Of a stretch of 64,000 nt of DNA, positions 55,081-64,000 are shown one piece after another; the stretch's first letter is position 1, and each line of letters starts with the position of its first letter. The notes under the pieces were generated by a model. It searched no databases and was not told the origin of the DNA. It saw only the letters and a program-made list of their open reading frames with translations. The DNA lies in the NCBI RefSeq assembly GCF_907165205.1, contig NC_058191.1, positions 9,240,501 through 9,304,500 of the forward strand, written 5' to 3'. A program made the position numbers and the translations under genes. This stretch comes from Coccinella septempunctata. Lineage: Eukaryota; Arthropoda; Insecta; Coleoptera; Coccinellidae.

Positions 55081-56140
55081 GCAGCTTTTACATGATTCTA
55101 TAAGCATTCAAAGGTTCTCTATGGGTAGACTCAGTCAGAAACGGATCTTGTGTAGGAGTGGTAGATCTTGGTGGTACATTTCTTGATTGATCTTGATTCA
55201 AAGATGAAGTTGAGAACGTTGAAAAAACTGATCCAAAATTCTTAGAAATGGAACCGCTAAGTAAAAAAAGATATCAAACGAGCAGCAAATAGACCTTTAT
55301 AAGAGAACAGAATATTAGATTTCCCATGAATGAACATTTGCTGGACAAGAAACAACTTTTGAAACGGTCATAAAATTCATAAACTTCCTTAACTCTTGTG
55401 AAGAAGTATACGTATAATTGATGATTAATTGATTCCGAAGTACACTGTCATTTCATTCTCCACAAATCTGAGGATTAAGAATATTCTGTATACGTTACAC
55501 AGAAAACTTTTTGGTGGAACTTGAGAGCTGCATCTTTGTGATTTCCATGTCATGCATTGGTGAGTTCATAACGTCGGAATCAGAAAAGTATTCGCACGCG
55601 TTATCCCTCGTTATATCCCTTATACATAGCAGGAGGATTATATCGAATGGATTTCGCATAGCTTAAATACTAATTGACGTATGATCATAAATATGCATCG
55701 TCCGATTTCAATGAATTATTGGCAATTTCTGTTTTGTGGCAATTGGTAAAGTGCTGACCGCAGACCATTAGCTATTGTACGCTTGTGCTCGATTTATTGC
55801 TAGAATTGATATTTTTTCCGATGTTCCTTTATATCTATAACCGGCATGCTTCAATGACTGATCTGGATCATTGCATGTGGTGAATATATTCGACAAGAAC
55901 TATAAACTGGATGTACAGGGCTAGGACGACCGATGAAATCGGCCATTACTGCTTTCGTCGCATGCGACACCACTATACCATTTAGACATTTAGGATCGGG
56001 CCCCAGGGGGTCCCAACTAAAATATCCTAGACTTTGTAATAAAAAAGTAACACGATGGAATGAAGATTTCACTTTACCCTCTCATAGCCTGAAAATATTC
56101 CAACAACTTTTCAATAACGATGCAGGTCGAGTCGAATCTG

Positions 56141-56341
56141 CGAACATAGATAGATACATGGAATGGACTAAGGAAGTTGAGTTATATTGAAAAATTAACA
56201 TACTTCCTATCTATTCGTACTGAAAATTGATGTCACAATGATGTCCGATTCAACTGTCTCAATTGTGATTGGCGACAATAAGCAACTATCTCACTCCAGT
56301 CTTTGGAATGTTTATTTTCCATTCCATGTATCTATGTTCTA
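56141..56341. mobile_element. MITE-like inverted repeat
   Basis: GAACATAGATAGATACATGG, AATGGACT at the left pairs with CATTCCATGTATCTATGTTC at the right, with inner imperfect pairing (AAGTTGAGTTATATT / AGATAGTTGCTTATTG). The ends resemble those of the 36215-36485 palindrome (AACATAGACATAGAGACATGG), so the two may be relatives. Confidence 0.6.
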
Positions 56342-56730
56342 AGAGTCAAACACCATTTCAGTCAGGTTATCAATTGTTATGCATGTATTTTCGCACTTTG
56401 GAAACAAATAGGTTCTGTATTTCTTAATTTCTCAACTTTTTAGGGTTTTCACTCCCAATCTCTGAAACAAAATCAGAAATGAAATCGACGATTTGCTCCT
56501 GCGTAAATTCTTGCACTAATTTGTCAGGATCAAATTAACTAGAAAAAATTGTTGCCTGAAAATGAACTGAAAATAAATAACGTTGAAATTATAATTTTAT
56601 ATGGTAACGTTTCGGAGTCTATATCAGACTCCTTCATCAGACGAAAAATCTATTTTCGAAAATCTTCTGAATTGTGGCTTTTGATTGACATTAATTGTCA
56701 AATTATTGTATAATATTTTATAGAGAGTGG

Positions 56731-57568
56731 GCTATCCATAACTTTCTACCCCGAATTTTGAGATTTGGGATGGAATAACGAAAAAACGCTCGGACAGGCC
56801 AAATTTTGTTGAAAAGGGGACAAAGAAGGTTGTTCAAATGAGTTTGATATCACTACCCCTCTAGCTGCAACCCCTAATAGCTCTAATTTTTGAATAGGTA
56901 AAAGGGGTCGAGCAGCACCTTATTGGCAGTTCAATTTTTTGCATGAGTGTATTTTTTTTTCATCGCTTTATTATTATACAGAGTGACTCAGTATTCCATC
57001 AAAAACTTTCACACGCCGAAGTTGGATCTTTGAGACGGCAAAACGCTCGTACGGATCCAAAAATGAATTCGATATCACTACCCCTCTAACCGCTATCACT
57101 TAAAGCAATTTTTTTTTTAATAGAGATAATAGGAAGAGTAGCTTTGTTGAAAAGGTAATTCAATTACCTGCATTAGCGTATTATTTTTTTCTTCAATCGC
57201 TTAACTATTAACAGGATGAATTCATTTTTTGACCCGTACGAACATTTTTTCCATCTCAAAGATCGGCGTGTGAAAGTTATTGATGAAATAGGTACTGAGT
57301 CACTCTGTATAATAATAAAGCGACAAAAAAAATACACTCATGCGAGAAATTGAATTATCTTTCCAACAAGGTGCTTCTCGACCCCTTTTCCCTATTCAAA
57401 AATGGGAGCTGTTAGGGGTTGCGGCTAGAGGGGTAGTGATATCAAACTCATTTGAACACCCTTATTTGTCCCCCTTTCAGCAAAATTTGACCCGTCTGAG
57501 CGTTTTTTCGTTATTCCATTACAAAGCTTAAAATTCGGGGTAGAAAGTTATGGATGGCCCACCCTGTA
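56731..57568. mobile_element. Foldback element family F1, copy 2
   Basis: Very similar to 30875-31705 in order and sequence: GGGCTATCCATAACTTTCTA, GAATAACGAAAAAACGCTCG, GACAGGCCAAATTTTGTTGA at the left, and GTTATGGATGGCCCACCCTG at the right. Lengths are 838 and 831 bp. The left end is slightly degraded (TAGAGAGTGGGC instead of TACAGGGTGGGC). Non-coding. Confidence 0.9.
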
Positions 57569-60036
57569 TCAGTCATCGTTTCCATCCATTCACTTCTAGA
57601 GTGTATAAGAACAAAAAAGTGGATATGTTCATCTCATGCTGACTACTAGAATGATAAACATCACAGAAAACATTTGCCATTTTGCCAATTCAGAAGAAGT
57701 AGAAAATAATTGCCCTTTTTTCAACTTTGAAGAAATGAAATAGTTTGTTGTTCCGTGAACATCAACTCAACCGAACGAATATTTGAGTCATTCAGTCCAC
57801 GATTATTGAATAAAGGGATCATAATCACTTCCCCCTTAGCTTTATCATTTTCATAAATCACTTGTGATAACACTGGTCATTATTCACTTGTCTATCAAAC
57901 ATGGTCAGAACCACAGATAAAGAGACGTTCTGAAACAGAAAACTCAACTGATAAGGAGCGGGTTATCAATTTAGAAAAAATATGTTCAAATATAGAGATA
58001 TCATTCAAAATGTGATGAGATATTTTAGAAGGAATTTTTTAACTATCCTAGACAAAATATAGTATAGGCTATTATTCACTTGTCTGATTAATCAAACTCG
58101 ATTTCGTTGTTGATAATTTTATTATACCCTACAAAGTCTCTACTTCATAAATTAATGTTAAATCGCAGTTGTCGTCAATATTTAATTCTTTTATATGAAG
58201 TTCGAACCCTTTAGTAGGGAGCAGCACAGTCCTCTGAGATGTTACAATCATTCACGAAGAGTAGATTCTCTACAGATCCTATATAATAAAAAATGATTAT
58301 CTCTAATTGACATCATTTAAACTTGAGCATTGAGTTATACAGGTATTCGAATTGGTAGATATGACTATGCTGCAATTTTCTGGATGGTGTTCGAGGCCTA
58401 CTTAAAACTAAGACTACAATCGGTTCAATACTATGGTTCCTTGAAAATTTCAAGTCATCTGATGGACCCGTATCATCTGAAGTTCGCTGGACTGGAAACT
58501 TCCTCGCCAAAGAGCAAACTCTGAAAAAGTTCCATGGCAGAACTCTGAAATCTTTCGGGCTTCTTTATGACCTCCTAATTCGATAATTACACAATCCGCC
58601 ATTTTGTCCCCGAACGTGAAGCGATCGAAAGTCGGGACCGACTTGCTACGTTCTCTTTTTAGCCGCACCACTGCATCAAAATGGCTTATAAAGTTTCCCG
58701 GCTCCAGTCTGGAATTCTAGATAAATCCCCCAAAGCACCTCGATCGTTTTTATGCAAATGCCTGGCGTAAAGATACCTCTGTGTATGACGGGAAGCGCAA
58801 AGCAGATTATTGTGTTGGCGGTTCCATTTGAACACCAAAGTCCCATATGTTCAGCGAAAACGTTCATATGGAAAATGGTATAGAAGTTTTCGACCGGTTT
58901 TCGCGTTTGGAGCATGTTTTGTCTTTGATATATTCCGGCGATGTGCTACTGAAAATAATGAATGCTCAACAGAAAGACGGATTTCAGTGAGGGAACATTG
59001 TCCTTTTTACCCAGCGAAGAATTTGTCCCGATTTCTGATTGTCTATAATACAACGACTTTGTGCTTTGCTTGATACGGCAGAACCAGCCATATCTAGTTA
59101 CCTACGTTTGTCAGACTGCGCAAGGAGAACATGAAGCAATCATCGGCAGATTCTCCTATTCGGTATCCAGATTAATCTAGGCGGATTGATTCGTCTATAC
59201 GCTTTTTCGCCAATGGCCATTCTTCTCAATGCTTAATTTTTCAATCATAACATCACTAGATAGGTTCGCTGATTTGATGTACTTGATTAGATAGCTTTTA
59301 ATTATTTAATTCTCTCATTACCTGTACCTTTCCTAGATATTTGAGGATGGCATCATGGGCTACCCAATCTATTACTAGATGTGTGGGCCTTGGCCTATCT
59401 AGGCTGCTTCAAACAGCTGCTCTTATGTAAAGGAGGCTTGTCGTTATTCATGGAACTTGCCATAATACTATACTAATTCGCAATTCACTACACCAATATG
59501 ATTTCCTTAGCAACAGAGTACATACCAATCAAAGGAAGCTTTAACAGACAGCCACTTTGAAATACTTCTTAGACAGATTTGGGCCTAAAGCCTATTTATA
59601 AAAAGCATCGTTGATTATGAAACTGACTGCATTAAGAATCAAGCGGTTGCATCCTACAAAATCAATATCTTTATGGTTTTAATGCATCCTTCTTCAAAAT
59701 ACGCTATTGCTCGTAGGGCTTAACGTAGATTTCTCGGGCATGACTTGAAAAATCATAGTAGCTTGGTGTTTCTTCGCTCAACGAATGTCACCATCTCTGA
59801 TCCTAATATATGTCACATGTGTGCATGCCCCATTCCCGTATCGTTCCCGAAACGCCCGTGTGCTGCGGTAAAGCCCGCCGTCCTCTGCGATTTTCTAATA
59901 AAAATGTCACGTCATCTTCCGTTACAATTTCTCGGACGACCCTCACATAAATCATTCGCGGGGGAAGGCGACGTGGATCGCGTTTCGGGACCGGTGCTCT
60001 CAATTTTTCATTGTTTCATCGGGACCTTTTCCGAAG

Positions 60037-60188
60037 GGACAGGACATACCGATCTACATATGGTACGAGAGCTACCCGACTCACAGCGGCGAAGGCTACG
60101 AAGGCAGGGTGTCCAGGGTGTCGCCGGAGTCGCCGTACGGAGCCGCCTCGCTCAATTTGACGAACATCAAGGAGTCGGACCAAGGATG
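60037..60188 (+). CDS. tutl: Turtle, exon 3 (second half of the first Ig domain)
   Basis: Follows the acceptor TTTTCCGAAG (ending 60036) in phase 0 and encodes 50 codons plus two bases: GQDIPIYIWYESYPTHSGEG, then YEGRVSRVSPESPYGAASLN, LTNIKESDQG and the first two bases of Trp. The N-x-T site (N-L-T) is a potential glycosylation site. The D-Q-G-W box is the F-strand approach; the Tyr and second Ig Cys must lie in the next exon, outside the window. The donor is GGATG|GTGAGT in phase 2. Residue-for-residue agreement with insect Turtle is very high, as expected of a gene under strong constraint. The longer frames overlapping it in other phases are shadows. Confidence 0.93.
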
Positions 60189-61132
60189 GTGAGTTCAATT
60201 TCTTTTATTATTTTTTCAATGTATACGAGTGGTTGGCCATAGGCTAATGGTTAATGCAGCTCATTTAGGTCTTTCAGGAAAGTTGATTCTTTTTTACCTA
60301 AGGCCATTAGTTTCGGGGCTAAATGGTGATTTGTGGATTTTGGCCGTAATTTTCGATATCCATAACGTGATAATGGGGGATCCAACTTCAATGAAATTTT
60401 ATCGGCTCGTTTTACTTCCAATAGTACTTCAAGTTCGAGATGGAACGAAATATATTTTAGTTGTAATGAAGGGGTAGTTCTCAAACAAAAATACTCCCTC
60501 ATTTCAGAATAATCTTTTTAGTTTCATTTTAGTAATTTTATCTTTTTGAATTAAATTGAGAGAAATATTTTCAGTTTCCAATTCAAGATTGCTAGCATTC
60601 CGCACCGTTTTTATTCCGTTTTCAGTTCTGAAAAACGATGTCGCACCGTATTAAACATCCTGAATTGGAAGACAACCGTGTTTTTTGTTCGCTAGCACAG
60701 ATAAGTCGAAATTAAGACGTTCTCATCGACGCAAATTTTATCGAATTTCGACAGTCTGATTTCCGCACCCTCCCTCTGGGTATACAATCAGATGTTTCCC
60801 CGCAGGTCATTTTACTTACGATTAACTTACGATTAATTACCTCGCTGTTTCATTCCGTCCGTTTTGCCCTGTAAATTCACTGATTTCGAGTCTTTCACTG
60901 TACGAATATTTTAATAGTGCCATTTGTGTTTCCTTGTACGAGTCGACAAATATAATTTGTGTACGTTGATTTTGACTTTCACTGGTTGTCCCTAACATCC
61001 CAGACACCGAGGAACCTTGTCTTCGGCTGGTAGCTACCAGGGTAGGTTTGCTATTTTCCCTCAAAGAATAGCTGGCGCTCGAGTACCCACTGAAAAAATC
61101 AACTTTATGATCCCGAGAAAAAACCTTTTACA
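60189..61132 (+). other. tutl: tutl intron, first part
   Basis: Begins GTGAGTTC. Apart from AT-rich sequence there is a GC-richer patch (about 60590-60800); no gene, splice acceptor with continuing frame, or repeat end that I can support. Confidence 0.5.
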
Positions 61133-61167
61133 TAGACAGGGTGATTCAAAACTCGAGGCAAAAAATT

Positions 61168-61190
61168 AATAATAATAATAATAATAATAA
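61168..61190. repeat. (ATT)n tail of the LINE
   Basis: A run of (AAT)n/(ATT)n, about 8 units, at the 3' end of the minus-strand LINE. Such short simple-repeat tails replace poly(A) in several non-LTR clades. Confidence 0.75.
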
Positions 61191-61256
61191 TGCATTTTAT
61201 TTTCCAAATAACTGTACAAACAGTGAAGAGAAACACGTCAACAAAAAAATATCAAA

Positions 61257-62474
61257 TTAATTGGTACACCCATCCAGGTATTCACCTATCTTATATGGCT
61301 CCATGTCCAAAAGGAATTTCAGCACTTCTTTTTTGAATATTTTGAAATCATCAATATTTTTAATGAATGAAGGAAGAGAATTGTACAGTTTCATACACAT
61401 GAACTCCACATTATTCTTACTGAGCGTGAGTTTGACAGATGGATAGAGATATGGTTGAGTATGTCTAGTGCAGCTCAAACTTCTATACCGCTCAAAATAA
61501 CAACCATGGCTTCGAAGAAACAGAAGACATCTGTACACGTACAATGCTGTTACTGTAAGAATCCCATTCTCCTTAAACTTTCCTCGACACGATTCCCTGT
61601 ATTTCATCCTCAGCATGCCCCTTAGAGCTAGCTTCTGAGTTATGAATATTCTTTCGGCTCTGGGACTAGAACCCCAGAATATAATTCCATATGATAGTAA
61701 AGACTGGAAATTTGCAAAATAGACCATCCTGAGAATGTCCACTCCCACATGCAATCTGAGGGCACGTAGAGAGAAGACAGCTGACGATAGCTTTTTATTC
61801 AGATAATCGATGTGGCCAAACCATTTCATGTCCTTATCTAGGTGGACTCCTAGGAATTTAGTTGATGGCGAAATTCCAGCGACAGTGCCGTCCAGAAGTT
61901 GTATCTGCGGCAGGGGTTGTCTTGAACGATCAGTGCAGAAAGCAACATATTCGGTTTTATTTATGTTTAGCATCAGACCATTGCTGTCGCACCATTGCGT
62001 TACCCTTAACAGCGCATCAGAGGAGTTCACTTGTAGCTGTGGTATGTTGGGGGATTCTACGATTATGTTTGTATCATCAGCGTATTGATAGGGTTGCTGA
62101 GTTTTTTGATCAAGGATTTCCGGAAGATCATTTATAAAGACAACAAACAAAAGCGGCCCCAGGATGCTTCCTTGGGGAACCCCACGGGTGATATTCTCCT
62201 CTCCAGAGGCATACGTAACGCCATCCACCGTAACCTCGACTCTCTGCCTGCGATTTGTTAGGTAATTTTTTATCAGTTTTAGCTGTTCATTCCTGATACC
62301 ATATCGTTCAAGCTTCCGTACTAGTAATGTGTGATCCACCAGGTCAAAAGCCTTTGACAGATCAAGAAAGATGCCAAGAGGCATCCTCCCCATCTCAATC
62401 CCATGTAAGACCGATCTTACTAGTTCATACATAGCAGTGTCTGTTCCTTTATTCTGTAGAAAACCATTTCCCAT
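61257..62474 (-). CDS. LINE (Jockey/CR1-like) reverse transcriptase, open but 5'-truncated
   Basis: A 405-codon open frame with all RT palm blocks in order: FLDLSKAFDLVDHTLL (residues 36-51, first catalytic Asp), RGVPQGSILGPLLFVVF (97-113), YADDTNIIVE (131-140, the catalytic Asp pair), LMLNINKTEYVAF (about 172-184), FLGVHLD (about 212-218) and the thumb GIIFWGSSPRAERIFITQ (about 263-280). It lacks the N-terminal endonuclease and the first RT fingers; the frame opens abruptly at GNGFLQNKGTD near 62471, so the element is truncated by incomplete reverse transcription. Target-primed retrotransposition would be its normal role. The intact frame suggests a young insertion. It lies antisense in a turtle intron, inside a dead mariner. 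No target-site duplication was clear. Confidence 0.9.
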   Translation of the reverse strand: MGNGFLQNKGTDTAMYELVRSVLHGIEMGRMPLGIFLDLSKAFDLVDHTLLVRKLERYGIRNEQLKLIKNYLTNRRQRVEVTVDGVTYASGEENITRGVPQGSILGPLLFVVFINDLPEILDQKTQQPYQYADDTNIIVESPNIPQLQVNSSDALLRVTQWCDSNGLMLNINKTEYVAFCTDRSRQPLPQIQLLDGTVAGISPSTKFLGVHLDKDMKWFGHIDYLNKKLSSAVFSLRALRLHVGVDILRMVYFANFQSLLSYGIIFWGSSPRAERIFITQKLALRGMLRMKYRESCRGKFKENGILTVTALYVYRCLLFLRSHGCYFERYRSLSCTRHTQPYLYPSVKLTLSKNNVEFMCMKLYNSLPSFIKNIDDFKIFKKEVLKFLLDMEPYKIGEYLDGCTN

Positions 62475-62690
62475 TAAGGGACATATTGAGACTGATATTT
62501 CTGATTAAACGTAAAAAAAATTTTTGGCTTCGTTTCCGACTTTTTGGACATTAATGTTTCTGTATGCAACCAAATAAATTTCATAATAAATTACAGTAAG
62601 CCAAGAAATGAATGATATCAATATCACCTGCTGACAGAACACTTATTGTTTGCCAATTCAAAGGTTGGTGGTTTAGTCCTTCTATTAAAC

Positions 62691-63347
62691 ATGCAGTTTT
62701 CTAACGAAGAATATGCAGATTTTATTTCTGTGGACGGTTTTTGTGATGGCAACTCATTAAAAGCTTGTCGGGAGTAGGTACAACATGAGATTTCCTAATA
62801 GACGACAGCCATCTCGCCGAGTGTTTTCTGACACTTATCAAAGGATGCAACACTTTGGAATCGTACTGGTGCTGGTGGTGCTTCCCGGATGCTATGAGAG
62901 AAGAAGAAGTGATAGATTGTGTGCTCGATAATCCGGAAATGAGTACTAATATACGCATTGCTGTCCTTTTTAATGTGTCCCAAAGTTTTGCTTGGAGAAC
63001 CTTGAAAACCGAAGTTTCACATCCATTTTATTTTCATAAACAAAAAGTACATAATTTGCATTCAGGTGATCACATTCACAGACTCGCCTTTTGTCAATGA
63101 CTTCTTGAACAGTATGAACAAAATGAAAATTTTAAGGGAGACGCTTTGGTCAGATGGCATAAATAACTTCCATAATGAACATGTATGGTCTCTAGAAAAT
63201 CGTCAAGCTTTTAAAAGAAGGGGTTTTCAACAAAGATTCTTCATTAATGCAGTCGAATCCACTCAGAATAGGCAAAATATGCAATTAGTGTACTATTCCC
63301 TTATTCTGCGTTGCCCAGCATGTGTCAATGCACATGGTGGCATTTGA
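62691..63347 (+). pseudogene. DUF4817-type mariner transposase remnant
   Basis: Starts MQFSNEEYADFISVDGFCDG, then NSLKACREY, resembling the N-terminus of the transposase at 15907 (MPNFTNEDYLNLILLHGEC). After a frameshift it reads EEEVIDCVLDNPEMSTNIRI, then SQSFAWRTLKTEVSHPF, the second HTH. Further pieces (LLEQYEQNENFKGDAL, then WSLENRQAFKRRGF) follow the order of the catalytic domain, but the W-T-D-E motif is damaged. The last codons VNAHGGI echo the family's C-terminus, so the middle-to-late catalytic part is deleted. Clearly dead. Confidence 0.75.
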
Positions 63348-63511
63348 CTTAATTTTTTCTGTATTTTTATCAGCTATTAAAGCTTAAAATTGATGACATG
63401 CAGAAATTTTGAACACATTTCAATATCCAAAAATTTCATTTTACTATTTTTATCAAAAATAGCGTATACGTTCCTCAATTTTTCGCCTCGAGTTCGGGAT
63501 CACCCGGTATA

Positions 63512-64000
63512 CATAGAAAAAATATATTTCCACTTTTCAACCCGTAAAATAATCATTTTAGGATCCGAGAAATAGTAGAGAATTATTCCAACTTGAAAAT
63601 ACCGCATGTGGTGCGGTAAATATTACGTTTTTGGTCTTAACGTTCGTTCCGATGCGACAGATATTGGGATCCAAACTTTGGATCGCTATTACTGCAATGT
63701 CAAATGTTAGACTTACCTTTCCTGTTATGAGTAATTAGACTCAATAAAAATGGAAGTTAGATGTATTTTCTCATTTAGGTACTACATATTTGATGTTTCT
63801 GATTCAGTTGAATCATTTGTGAAGAAATTGTGTGCAAGTTTTGAACTAACACTATGATTTTGAAAATATGGGTTGGAGCTCTATATCTGTAGGACATTTG
63901 TTGATATTTCAGAAACAATTCATATACATGTACAACTATCAAAGCATAATGAAATATTACACTCTCATTTAGATTATTTATGTTTTTCTCATTCTGAAGG
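63512..64000 (+). other. tutl: tutl intron continuing out of the window
   Basis: AT-rich, no recognised feature. An exon with a phase-2 start and TAC-GAG-TGC-type codons is expected downstream but is not seen here. Confidence 0.5.

Larger units (their letters stand above)
52988..60036 (+). other. tutl: tutl intron between the two halves of the first Ig domain
   Basis: A 7049-bp intron. It contains a Tc1-like fragment (53335-53600), a LINE fragment (54200-55080), a MITE (56141-56341) and foldback F1 copy 2 (56731-57568). An (AT)n run lies at 53988-54008. The stretches 53601-54200 and 55081-56140 hold nothing I recognise. From 57569 to 60036 no gene is recognisable; two GC/CpG-richer patches, about 58600-58950 and 59820-60030, are unassigned. 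Confidence 0.8.
61133..63511 (+). mobile_element. Mariner-type element with nested LINE
   Basis: The left end TAGACAGGGTGATTCAAAAC, then TCGAGGCAAAAAATT, and the right end TTTTTCGCCTCGAGTTCGGG, then ATCACCCGGTATA, form an inverted pair of about 30 bp with TA at each end. Inside lie a decayed DUF4817-type transposase (62691-63347) and a LINE (about 61165-62475) that lands only about 30 bp inside the left end. The LINE therefore inserted after the mariner. Confidence 0.7.

Noticed and set aside
60016..60198. Minus-strand frame over turtle exon 3
   Set aside because: Antisense shadow of the conserved exon.
59745..60242. 165-codon plus-strand frame over the turtle exon 3 region
   Set aside because: It runs in a different phase from the conserved Ig exon (60037-60188) and owes its length to that exon's GC-rich codons; no independent motif.

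Overview
This is an AT-rich, intron-rich, transposon-dense eukaryotic window, almost certainly from an insect. The only cellular gene I can name is the 5' end of turtle (tutl), a neuronal immunoglobulin-superfamily cell-surface protein. Its exons follow canonical splice sites and its codons match the insect Turtle family closely. The many short 'TACAGGGTG' inverted termini, mariner relatives and non-LTR fragments would fit a beetle, perhaps a ladybird, but that assignment is a guess. I see no bacterial-style genes, CRISPR array, tRNA or rRNA.

Layout. 1-9000: a large, apparently identical direct duplication (blocks A and B, order A-M-B-A'-B') followed by a decayed coding region of unknown origin. 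9050-21000: a patchwork of inverted-repeat (foldback) elements, a TA-flanked DNA transposon, a decayed reverse transcriptase, and a nested pair of transposons inserted into a roughly 190-bp tandem array. The best element of this stretch is a 2.9-kb mariner-type transposon with terminal inverted repeats of about 700 bp, a 63-bp intron and a frameshifted DUF4817/DDE transposase (14914-17843). 21600-29000: further foldbacks, RNase H and reverse-transcriptase scraps, a duplicated 3' tail of an R2-like element with a restriction-like endonuclease domain, an unidentified exon-like segment with a partial inverted copy, and a degenerate tandem repeat. 29000-43000: a foldback family member, a truncated mariner, several LINE remnants and MITEs, and two GC-richer islands (31.84-32.21 kb and 35.4-35.83 kb) that could be promoters or 5' exons. 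43000-48400: nothing recognisable apart from a small hairpin.

48439 to the end: turtle on the plus strand. Exon a (5' leader, start codon and signal peptide), exon b (first half of the first Ig domain) and exon c (second half, stopping just before the Tyr and second Cys) are separated by introns of 4.3 kb and 7.0 kb. A third intron runs off the window. These introns hold more mobile elements: two LINE fragments, a Tc1-like fragment, a second copy of the TA-flanked transposon ending about 100 bp before exon b, a second copy of the 31-kb foldback family, and a mariner remnant at 61133-63511 that was itself interrupted by a 1.3-kb LINE.

All mobile-element coding regions look defective except that LINE, whose 405-codon frame is open but 5'-truncated. 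I found no convincing new multi-gene system. The most original observations are the nested architecture of the long-TIR mariner within a satellite-like array, the paired foldback families, the A/B duplication, and possible tandem donors at turtle exon b.
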